Positions 1 through 6,389 of a stretch of DNA of 10,542 nt are shown here, piece after piece (position 1 is the stretch's first letter; each line of letters opens with the position of its first letter). Where the stretch lies: contig JAEXLC010000108.1 of assembly GCA_023445495.1 (NCBI GenBank), positions 1 through 10,542 on the forward strand. The letters are read 5' to 3'. The stretch is from Pseudomonadota bacterium. Its GTDB lineage: Bacteria; Pseudomonadota; Alphaproteobacteria; Sphingomonadales; Sphingomonadaceae. The notes beneath the pieces are model-generated. The model was not told the origin of the DNA, ran no database searches, and saw only the letters and a program-made list of their open reading frames with translations. The position numbers and the translations under genes were made by a program.

Positions 1-23
1 CCCCGGCACAAGGCCGGGGTGAC
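1..23 (-). terminator. Hairpin of the GTCA-CCCCGGC family downstream of the M2 peptidase
   Basis: On the plus strand CCCCGGC (1-7) and GCCGGGG (13-19) form a perfect 7-bp GC stem around the loop ACAAG. Read on the minus strand, GTCA (23-20) comes first, then the hairpin. This starts 51 bases past the stop codon of the peptidase gene ending at 74. It resembles the hairpin after the chemoreceptor gene at the other end of the window. A terminator or 3'-end-protecting role is inferred; any T-tract would lie outside the window. Confidence 0.5.
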
Positions 24-73
24 GATAGAATGAAGGCGATGCACCTCCATCCCGAATGTCGATGCGACCCGGA

Positions 74-1888
74 TCACCACCCCTGCGGCTGGCCCTTGTT
101 CTGCTCGTCGAGCCACTTCTTCAGCGGAGCGAAATATTCCGCCATCGCCTTGCCCGACATTTCGCGCGAGCCGGTGAATTCCTGCAGCGCGTCCGGCCAG
201 GGCTTGGAGGCGCCCATCGCCAGCATCTTGTCGAGCTTCGCGCCCACTTCCTTGTTGCCGTAGAAGGAGCAGCGATGGAGCGGGCCCTTCCAACCGGCCT
301 GGTCGCACGCCGCCTTGTAGAACTGGAACTGGAGCACCCGCGCCAGGAAGTAGCGGGTATAGGGCGTGGTCGCCGGGATGTGGAACTTGGCGCCCGGATC
401 GAAGCGGGTATCGTCGCGCGCCACCGGCGGCACGATGCCCTGATATTGCAGCCGCAGCTTGTCCCAGCCGGCCTGGTAGCCGTTCGTCGGGATCTGGCCC
501 GAGAACACGCCCCAGCGCCACTTGTCGACCAGCAGGCCGAACGGCAGGAACGCCACCTTGTCCATCGCCTGGCGAAGCAGCAGGCCGATGTCCTTGTCCG
601 CGCTGGGCACCTGGCTCTTGTCGAGCAGGCCGATCTGGACGAGGTAATCCGGCGTGATCGACAGCGCGATGAAGTCGCCGATCGCCTCATGGAAGCCGTC
701 GTTCGCGCCGTCGAGATAGAGCGTCGACTGCTTGTTATAGGCGCGCTGATAATAATTGTGGCCGAGCTCGTGATGGATGGTCACGAAGTCGTCGGCATTG
801 ACCTTGATGCACATCTTGATGCGCAGATCGTCGACATTGTCGATGTCCCAGGCCGAGGCGTGGCAGACGACTTCGCGGTCCGCCGGCTTCACGAACTGCG
901 AGCGCTGCCAGAAGGTCTCGGGCAGTTCCTTGAAGCCGAGCGACGAGTAGAAGCCCTCGCCCGCCTTCACCATCTTGAGATGGTCATAGCCCTTGGCCTT
1001 GAGCAGCTCGCCGACGTCATAGCCGACGCTGCCGGTGCCGGCGGGCGCGACGATGTCGTAGATATTGCCCCATTCCTGGGCCCACATGTTGCCGAGCAGA
1101 TCGGCGCGGATCGGGCCCTTGGCGGGCTGGACCGCGCTGCCGTACTTCTCGTTGAGCTTGCGGCGGACATAGGTGTGCAGCGCGACATAGAGCGGCTTGA
1201 GATCGCTCCAGATCTTGTCGGTGGTCGCGGCGAAGGTGGCCGGATCCATGTCATAGCCCGAACGCCACATCGCGCCGACATCGTCATAGCCCAGACCCGT
1301 CGCGCCCTTGTTGGCGATGCCGACCAGCTTGGCATAGTCGCCGCGCATCGGGGCGCCGACATTGTCGTTCCAGCTGACCCACATTTCCTTGAGCCTGGCA
1401 GGATCGCGCTCCTCGCCCATCGCCGCCTCGATGTCCGATCCGTTGATCGGCTTGCCGTTCAGCGTGCCTTTGCCCGCGCCGTAGATGCCGGTGATCTTGG
1501 CCGAAAGGCCGGCCAGCTCCTCCGCCGCGCCGGGGGTGGTCGGCGCCGGCAGCACGATCTTGTTGCGGAGCATCGCGAGCTTGCGGCTGGTGTCGTAGTC
1601 GAGGCCGGCGACATTGGCGTACTTCGCCGCGCCCAGCGCGAGATCGACCTGGAGCGAGGTGAGCTTGGCGCCTTCGCGCGCGGTCATCGCCTCGGTGTCC
1701 TGGTTGATATAGGTGCTGTAGACCCAGTCGGCGCGCGCGGCGACGACGCCCTGCGCGCCGAGCTTCGCCTCGGCATCGGCGACGAACGCCTTGGCCTCTG
1801 CGGCGGTGGGCGTCTTGTCCTGCGCGCCGGCGGGCGCGACTACAAGGGCGGCCGCAAGCGCGAGCGCCGAAATACCGGTACGGATCAT
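74..1888 (-). CDS. M2 family zinc metallopeptidase (ACE-like peptidyl-dipeptidase), exported
   Basis: This 604-residue protein matches angiotensin-converting-enzyme-type dipeptidyl carboxypeptidases (family M2), which release dipeptides from peptide C-termini. Residues 1-22 are a signal peptide (basic start, hydrophobic core, AGA before Gln23), so the mature enzyme should be periplasmic; there is no lipobox. The zinc site is complete: HELGH at 373-377 supplies His373, Glu374 and His377, and GFHEAIGD at 398-405 supplies Glu401 as third ligand. FHIPATTPYTRYF at 502-514 lines up with the ACE segment carrying the transition-state His and Tyr (His503, Tyr513) and a chloride-binding Arg (Arg512). 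The length is normal for a single-domain M2 enzyme. AAGGGG lies 8 bases before the ATG. It follows the hydrolase gene after 57 bases on the same strand. The natural substrate is unknown; peptide scavenging is an inference. Confidence 0.96.
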   Translation of the reverse strand: MIRTGISALALAAALVVAPAGAQDKTPTAAEAKAFVADAEAKLGAQGVVAARADWVYSTYINQDTEAMTAREGAKLTSLQVDLALGAAKYANVAGLDYDTSRKLAMLRNKIVLPAPTTPGAAEELAGLSAKITGIYGAGKGTLNGKPINGSDIEAAMGEERDPARLKEMWVSWNDNVGAPMRGDYAKLVGIANKGATGLGYDDVGAMWRSGYDMDPATFAATTDKIWSDLKPLYVALHTYVRRKLNEKYGSAVQPAKGPIRADLLGNMWAQEWGNIYDIVAPAGTGSVGYDVGELLKAKGYDHLKMVKAGEGFYSSLGFKELPETFWQRSQFVKPADREVVCHASAWDIDNVDDLRIKMCIKVNADDFVTIHHELGHNYYQRAYNKQSTLYLDGANDGFHEAIGDFIALSITPDYLVQIGLLDKSQVPSADKDIGLLLRQAMDKVAFLPFGLLVDKWRWGVFSGQIPTNGYQAGWDKLRLQYQGIVPPVARDDTRFDPGAKFHIPATTPYTRYFLARVLQFQFYKAACDQAGWKGPLHRCSFYGNKEVGAKLDKMLAMGASKPWPDALQEFTGSREMSGKAMAEYFAPLKKWLDEQNKGQPQGW

Positions 1889-1945
1889 GGGAAGGCCCCT
1901 TTTATATCTGGATGGGGCCGAGGATGGAGCTGCGTTTCGGAGCGG

Positions 1946-2710
1946 TCAAGCCGCGAAGAAATCGGCGATCGCGCGCCCCAGCTCGGGCCGGGTGACGGCG
2001 CTCATGTGATTGCCCGGAATCTCGACGAAGGTGGCGTTGGGCAGCAGGTCCGCCAGGTCATGCGCCGAGCCGTTATGGTCGTCCTCGACGCCGGCGACGA
2101 CCAAAGTTTCCTCGGTCAGCCGGGCGAGATGCGCTTCCTGGGTATCGACAAAGGTATCGAGCACCGGCAGCAGCGCCAGCGGATCGGCCTTGGAGGTCTT
2201 GAGGAACGCCTCGGTCAGCCATTCGCTCGAGCCGCGCTCGAACGTCCCGAGATTGGTGAGGACGCGGCGGAAATAGGTGCCGGTGCGCGAGGCCTCGGTG
2301 AGGCCCGACAGCCCCATGCCAGCCAGCATCACCTTGCGCGGGGTGGCGCCGCCATCGACGATCATCCGCACCGTGGTGCGCGCGCCGAGCGAATAGCCGC
2401 CGAGGTCATAGTCGGTGAGGCCGAGATGCTCGACCAGCGCCAGGCCGTCGCGCGCGGTGACGTCGGGCGGATAGCTGGCGGCGTCATGCGGCGCGGCGCT
2501 CATCCCGTGCCCGCGCAGGTCCGGCATGATGACCCGGAAGCCCTTTTCCGCGAGCTTCTGGGCATGGCCGTACTTGATCCAGTTGATCTCCGCGGTCGAG
2601 GCGTAGCCGTGGATCAGGACGGCGTCCCTGCCCTCGCCCATCACATGCCAGGCAAGCTCGGCGCCGTCGAAGCTGGCGAAGCGGTGCGTTTCAATCGGGA
2701 AGTCGGCCAA
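1946..2710 (-). CDS. Alpha/beta hydrolase
   Basis: A soluble alpha/beta-hydrolase-fold enzyme of about 254 residues. The catalytic pattern is complete. HGYA at 34-37 fits the oxyanion region, GYSLG at 105-109 is the nucleophile elbow with Ser107, GVED at 207-210 carries the likely acid Asp210, and GNH at 233-235 carries the catalytic His235. PDLRGHGMS at 63-71 is also typical. The preferred start is TTG at 2710, giving (M)ADFPIETHRF. An ATG at 2782 in the same frame would add 24 unconserved-looking residues and overlap the upstream GFA gene by 92 bases. TTG leaves a 20-base overlap and has GGATGG/AAAG-type purines before it. The overlap suggests translational coupling with the GFA gene. The substrate cannot be read from sequence; an esterase or C-C hydrolase are equally possible. 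Confidence 0.9.
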   Translation of the reverse strand: MADFPIETHRFASFDGAELAWHVMGEGRDAVLIHGYASTAEINWIKYGHAQKLAEKGFRVIMPDLRGHGMSAAPHDAASYPPDVTARDGLALVEHLGLTDYDLGGYSLGARTTVRMIVDGGATPRKVMLAGMGLSGLTEASRTGTYFRRVLTNLGTFERGSSEWLTEAFLKTSKADPLALLPVLDTFVDTQEAHLARLTEETLVVAGVEDDHNGSAHDLADLLPNATFVEIPGNHMSAVTRPELGRAIADFFAA

Positions 2711-3134
2711 CTTTATCCATCCAGCGTTTGACGAGGCTCGGGTTCTCGTCGGTCCGTGATGCCGGCAGGTGGCTCGTGTCAAGCCACGCGCGGTGCCAGC
2801 TCTCGCATCCCGAATGCTCGGTCGGCACGAAACCGCCCGGATCGTCGAAGCTGCCGATCGTCAGGTCGAGCCGGTCATGGCCATGCGCTTCGTAGGTAAG
2901 CGGGGTGCCGCACTGGTAGCAGAAGCCCCGGCGGGCGATCGGGGAAGACGGGTAGCGCTCGGGCTCGCGCTCCCAGCGGACATCGGCTTTGGCGACATTC
3001 TTGAACGCGATCGAGACGCCGCCGGTGGCGCGCTGGCACATGCGGCAATGGCAGAGATAGGCCTCGTCGTCGCGCACCGTCACCGCATAGCGCACGCGCC
3101 CGCACTGGCAGCCGCCGGTCATCTGCGTTTCCAT
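2691..3134 (-). CDS. GFA-family zinc protein (glutathione-dependent formaldehyde-activating type)
   Basis: A 147-residue cytoplasmic protein with the full cysteine signature of the GFA (Mss4-like) fold: C-x-C at 9/11, C-x-C-x2-C at 28/30/33, and C-x2-C at 72/75. These seven Cys normally bind two zincs. The founding member accelerates formation of S-hydroxymethylglutathione from formaldehyde and glutathione, but most small GFA paralogues have no proven substrate, so only the family is assigned. The start at 3134 is chosen because AAGGAG (3147-3142) sits 7 bases upstream; an upstream ATG at 3167 has no such site and would add residues with no family resemblance. The gene is divergent from a MarR-type repressor across 85 bases and overlaps the downstream hydrolase by 20 bases. 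It may be controlled by that repressor. Confidence 0.92.
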   Translation of the reverse strand: METQMTGGCQCGRVRYAVTVRDDEAYLCHCRMCQRATGGVSIAFKNVAKADVRWEREPERYPSSPIARRGFCYQCGTPLTYEAHGHDRLDLTIGSFDDPGGFVPTEHSGCESWHRAWLDTSHLPASRTDENPSLVKRWMDKVGRLPD

Positions 3135-3141
3135 GGTTGCA

Positions 3142-3147
3142 CTCCTT
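3142..3147 (-). promoter_or_regulatory. Shine-Dalgarno site fixing the GFA start
   Basis: AAGGAG on the minus strand, 7 bases before the ATG at 3134, is the strongest ribosome binding site in the spacer and decides the start of the GFA gene over the in-frame ATG at 3167. It touches the left palindrome at 3146-3160. Confidence 0.75.
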
Positions 3148-3160
3148 GCAATTATTGCGA
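3146..3160. promoter_or_regulatory. Imperfect palindrome, candidate MarR operator (GFA side)
   Basis: TTGCAATTATTGCGA is a 7-1-7 inverted repeat with one mismatch, in the AT-rich spacer between the divergent GFA and marR genes. It shares TTGCAAT with the perfect palindrome at 3182-3193. MarR proteins usually bind as dimers to short inverted repeats in such divergent spacers. The assignment is an inference. Confidence 0.4.
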
Positions 3161-3181
3161 CGCACAATGCACTCAGGTTGC

Positions 3182-3193
3182 AGATTGCAATCT
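3182..3193. promoter_or_regulatory. Perfect 12-bp palindrome, candidate MarR operator (marR side)
   Basis: AGATTGCAATCT reads identically on both strands. It lies 26 bases before the marR ATG and abuts TATAAG (3193-3198), a possible -10 element, so a bound dimer would block the promoter. An extra TTGCA half-site at 3178-3182 adjoins it. Autorepression by the MarR protein is inferred from position and symmetry. Confidence 0.5.
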
Positions 3194-3219
3194 ATAAGTG
3201 TGCTTATTATGTGCGCGCT

Positions 3220-3666
3220 ATGACCGAGAGTCTTGGATTCCTGCTGAGCGATACCGCGCGCCTGCTCCGCCGCCGTTTCGACGAGCGCGCGCGCAGCAGC
3301 GGCGCGAGCGTGGCGCAGTGGCGCGCGCTCAAGATCCTCTCGCGCCAGCCCGGCCTCAACCAGGGCCAGCTGGCCGAGCAGCTCGAAGTCGAGCCGATCA
3401 CCGCGTGCCGGATGGTCGACCGGCTGGAGGAAGCCGGCTTCGTCGAGCGCCGCCGCGATCCCGCCGATCGCCGCGCCTGGCGGATCCACCTCACCGAAAA
3501 GGCCGATCCGGTGCTCGACGAGCTCCAGGAACTGGCCGGGGTGATGATCGAAGACGCGCTTCAGGGGTTGAGCTCCGTGCAGCGTGAAGAACTGGTCGGA
3601 TCGCTCCAGGCGATCCGCGCGAACCTGAACAACGTTCAAGAGGGCAAAGAGGCCGCAAATGGCTGA
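3220..3666 (+). CDS. MarR-family transcriptional regulator of the EmrAB pump operon
   Basis: A 148-residue winged-helix regulator of the MarR/EmrR type. Residues 29-45 form the helix before the HTH, 47-75 carry the helix-turn-helix (GQLAEQLEVEPITACRMVDRL), and 80-92 form the wing with the family-typical DPADRR followed by a Thr-containing strand. N- and C-terminal helices should make the dimer interface. Such proteins repress a linked efflux operon and let go when a phenolic or lipophilic ligand binds. The ATG at 3220 is chosen because the family starts a few residues before this N-terminal helix; an in-frame GTG at 3211 is also possible. No clear Shine-Dalgarno precedes either, so the message may be nearly leaderless. 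The gene overlaps emrA by 8 bases, which implies co-transcription and autoregulation. The ligand is unknown. Confidence 0.93.
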   Translation: MTESLGFLLSDTARLLRRRFDERARSSGASVAQWRALKILSRQPGLNQGQLAEQLEVEPITACRMVDRLEEAGFVERRRDPADRRAWRIHLTEKADPVLDELQELAGVMIEDALQGLSSVQREELVGSLQAIRANLNNVQEGKEAANG

Positions 3667-4768
3667 CGCAGATCCGAAGATCGAGAAGTCCGAAGAGACC
3701 AGGATCACCATCGAGAGCGAAGGCACGACCGTGCCCGAAGCTCCGGAGGCGCCCGTGAAGCAGAAGCGCGGGCTGCTGCGCCCGCTGCTGATGTTCGGCG
3801 TGCCGGCGATCCTGCTCGCGATCGTGGGCTATTTCTACTTCACCGGCGGCCACAGCGTGTCGACCGACAATGCCTATGTGCAGCAGGACAAGAGCTCGGT
3901 CTCGACCGATGTCGCCGGGCGCATCGTCTATGTCGGGGTGAAGGAGAACCAGGCGGTCAAGGCCGGCGACGTGCTGTTCCGCATCGATCCCGAGCCCTAC
4001 AAGATCGCCGTCGCCCAGGCCCAGGCGGCGATCGCCGCGGCGCAGGTGCAGCTCAACACCGACCAGGTGAGCTTCCAGGGCAAGGGCGCCGACATCCAGG
4101 CGGCGCAGGACGCGATCCAGAACGCCCAGGAGAATTACGACCGCCAGAACGCGCTGATGAAGCAGGGCTTCACGACGCGGGCGAACTTCCAACAGGCCCA
4201 GCATGCGCTGGAGCAGGCGCGTGCGCAGCTGCAGAACGCGCAGGCCAGCTCGGCCGAGGCGCGCGCCAAGATCGCCACCGGCGCCGCGGTGCCCGGCGAG
4301 AATCCGGCGATCGCGGCGGCGCGGGTGCAGCTGAGCAAGGCGCTGCTCGACCTGCAGCGCACCACCGTGGTCGCGCCGGTCAGCGGGGTGGTCAGCCAGA
4401 CCAAGAGCCTGCAGGTCGGCCAGCAGATGATCACCGGCCTTGCCGCCGTGACGATCGTCTCGGACAAGCCGGCCTGGATCGATGCGAACTTCAAGGAGAC
4501 CGATCTCAACAAGATGCGGGTCGGCCAGTGCGCGATCGTCGGCTTCGACGCCTATCCGGGCCTGGAGCTGAAGGGCCATGTCGAGTCGCTGGGCGCCGGT
4601 ACCGGCTCCGAATTCTCGGTGCTCCCGGCGCAGAACGCCAATGGCAACTGGGTGAAGGTGACCCAGCGCGTGCCGGTGCGCATCGCGATCGACGAGAAGA
4701 GCCCGCGCGCGCTGATCGCCGGCATCTCGGCAGATGTGAAGGTCGTGTTCAACGGACCTTGCAAGTAA
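3659..4768 (+). CDS. emrA: EmrA/HlyD-type membrane fusion protein of a multidrug efflux pump
   Basis: A 369-residue periplasmic adaptor that links an inner-membrane antiporter to an outer-membrane channel. A charged cytoplasmic tail (1-37) precedes one transmembrane helix (about 42-62), followed by STDNAYV at 68-74, a hallmark of EmrA. Next come the first lipoyl half (about 80-115), a long Gln/Ala-rich coiled-coil hairpin (about 116-235), the second lipoyl half (VVAPVSGVV, 237-245) and a beta-barrel segment. Residues 313-342 (GTGSEFSVLPAQNANGNW, then RVPVRI) are strongly EmrA-like. Length is normal. The ATG lies inside the marR stop region (8-base overlap) with AGAGG just upstream, so translation is probably coupled. 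emrB starts one base after its stop. No outer-membrane partner is encoded here, so a TolC homologue elsewhere must serve. Confidence 0.95.
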   Translation: MADADPKIEKSEETRITIESEGTTVPEAPEAPVKQKRGLLRPLLMFGVPAILLAIVGYFYFTGGHSVSTDNAYVQQDKSSVSTDVAGRIVYVGVKENQAVKAGDVLFRIDPEPYKIAVAQAQAAIAAAQVQLNTDQVSFQGKGADIQAAQDAIQNAQENYDRQNALMKQGFTTRANFQQAQHALEQARAQLQNAQASSAEARAKIATGAAVPGENPAIAAARVQLSKALLDLQRTTVVAPVSGVVSQTKSLQVGQQMITGLAAVTIVSDKPAWIDANFKETDLNKMRVGQCAIVGFDAYPGLELKGHVESLGAGTGSEFSVLPAQNANGNWVKVTQRVPVRIAIDEKSPRALIAGISADVKVVFNGPCK

Positions 4769-4769
4769 C

Positions 4770-6389
4770 ATGGCGTCGGCAGCCCCCGGCCGCGCCACCA
4801 GGGCGGGTGAGGCGTCCCCCTCTTCGCCTCCCCGCCCGCAAGCCGCTCCCCCATCGGGGGGCGGCGCAGCGCTGCCGGTAAAGTACAAGGGCCTGCTGAC
4901 CCTCGGCGTCATGATGGCGACGATCATGCAGATCCTCGACACGACGATCGCCAATGTCGCCATCCCGCACATGCAGGCGTCGCTCGGCGCCACGCGCGAC
5001 ACGATCAACTGGGTGCTGACCAGCTATATCGTCGCCTCGGCCATCGCGATCCCGATCACCGGCTGGCTTTCCGACCGGATCGGCTCGCGCAACCTGTTCC
5101 TGATCTCCACCGTCGGCTTCGTCATCGCCTCCGCGATGTGCGGCGCGGCGCAGACGCTGGAGGAAATGGTCGCCTTCCGCATCCTGCAGGGCATCACCGC
5201 GGCGTTCCTCAACCCGCTGAGCCAGACGGTGATGCTCGACATCAACAAGCCCCAGGACCAGCCCAAGGCGATGTCGATCTGGGGCATGGGCATCATGGTC
5301 GGTCCGATCATGGGCCCGCTGATCGGCGGCTATCTGACCGACAATTTCGACTGGCGCTGGGTGTTCTACGTGAACCTTCCCGTCGGCGTCGTCTGCTTCG
5401 CGATCCTGTGGTGGCTCCTCCCCTCGCGCCCGATCCGCAAGCGCCAGTTCGACGCGTTCGGCTTCTCGCTGCTCGCCATCGCCATAGCCTCGCTGCAGCT
5501 GATGCTCGATCGCGGGCAGGACCAGGACTGGTTCTCCTCCACCGAAATCTGGGTGGAGATGCTGGTGTCGATCGTCGCGTTCTGGATGTTCTTCGTCCAC
5601 CTGTTCACCGGCAAGAACCCGATGTTCGAGCGCGAGCTGTGGAAGCATCGCAACCTCGTCACCGGCATCTTCTTCATGATGGTGATCGGCCTGGTGATGA
5701 TGGCGACGATGGCGCTGCTGCCGCCGATGCTGCAGAGCCTATACGGCTATTCGGTGTTCGACACCGGCCTGCTGCTGATGCCGCGCGGCGTCGGCGTGGT
5801 GATCACGATGTTCGCGGGGGCGCAGCTGATCCAGCGCGGCTGGCTCGATCCGCGCTGGTCGGTCGGCATCGGCCTGGCGATCGCGGCGGTCTCGCTATGG
5901 GAGATGTCGGGCTGGACCATCGAAATGGGCAGCACGCCCTTCATCGTCTCGGGCTTCGTCCAGGGCCTGGGCCTGGGCCTGGTGTTCATGCCGCTCAACG
6001 GCCTGGCCTTTGCCGGACTGCCCCCGCATTTCCGCACCGAGGGATCGAGCCTGCTCAACCTGACCCGCAATATCGGCGCGTCGGTGGGCATCTCGGCGGT
6101 GAGCGCGATCCTCGCGCAGAACATCCAGCGCAGCCACCAGTATCTGGGCGAGCACGTCACCGCGACGACGATGAACGGCATGGGCTCGCTGATCCAGGGC
6201 ATGGGCCAGCAGGGTGCGATGATTACCGGCATGATCGACGCCGAGGTGAACCGGCAGGCGGCGATGATCGCCTATCTCAACGACTTCTGGCTGATGGCGA
6301 TCGTGACCGCGATCAGCGTGCCGCTGGTGGTGCTGCTGCAGAAGCCGGGTGGGAAAGTGGAGAATGATCCGGCTGCGGCGGGGCACTGA
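4770..6389 (+). CDS. emrB: EmrB/QacA-type DHA2 family MFS drug:proton antiporter
   Basis: A 539-residue inner-membrane transporter of the 14-helix DHA2 family that exports lipophilic drugs in exchange for protons. LDTTIANVAIP (56-66) is the helix-1 motif of this family. GWLSDRIGSR (98-107) is MFS motif A in the first cytoplasmic loop. The segment 174-206 holds the antiporter motif C (GIMVGPIMGPLIGG) and then DWRWVFYVNLPVG, a DHA2 signature. Hydrophobic helices continue to about residue 523. The first 36 residues are a Pro/Ala/Ser/Gly-rich extension without family resemblance. No other in-frame start lies before helix 1, so the ATG at 4770 is kept, although its Shine-Dalgarno is weak (coupling to emrA is likely). 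Its last 77 bases overlap the convergent DUF418 gene. Substrate range is unknown. Confidence 0.95.
   Translation: MASAAPGRATRAGEASPSSPPRPQAAPPSGGGAALPVKYKGLLTLGVMMATIMQILDTTIANVAIPHMQASLGATRDTINWVLTSYIVASAIAIPITGWLSDRIGSRNLFLISTVGFVIASAMCGAAQTLEEMVAFRILQGITAAFLNPLSQTVMLDINKPQDQPKAMSIWGMGIMVGPIMGPLIGGYLTDNFDWRWVFYVNLPVGVVCFAILWWLLPSRPIRKRQFDAFGFSLLAIAIASLQLMLDRGQDQDWFSSTEIWVEMLVSIVAFWMFFVHLFTGKNPMFERELWKHRNLVTGIFFMMVIGLVMMATMALLPPMLQSLYGYSVFDTGLLLMPRGVGVVITMFAGAQLIQRGWLDPRWSVGIGLAIAAVSLWEMSGWTIEMGSTPFIVSGFVQGLGLGLVFMPLNGLAFAGLPPHFRTEGSSLLNLTRNIGASVGISAVSAILAQNIQRSHQYLGEHVTATTMNGMGSLIQGMGQQGAMITGMIDAEVNRQAAMIAYLNDFWLMAIVTAISVPLVVLLQKPGGKVENDPAAAGH

Noticed and set aside
56..2731. An 891-codon plus-strand open frame across the peptidase and hydrolase genes
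   Set aside because: It is the antisense of two genes with complete catalytic motifs. Its translation is Arg/Ala/Val/Asp-rich without domains, as expected from GC-biased codons read backwards.
2769..3197. Plus-strand open frame opposite the GFA gene
   Set aside because: It is antisense to the cysteine-rich zinc protein, whose motif set and Shine-Dalgarno are unambiguous.
3491..5008. A 505-codon minus-strand open frame opposite emrA and the start of emrB
   Set aside because: Composition is His/Arg/Leu/Asp-rich, with no motif and no ribosome site; it shadows well-recognised efflux genes.
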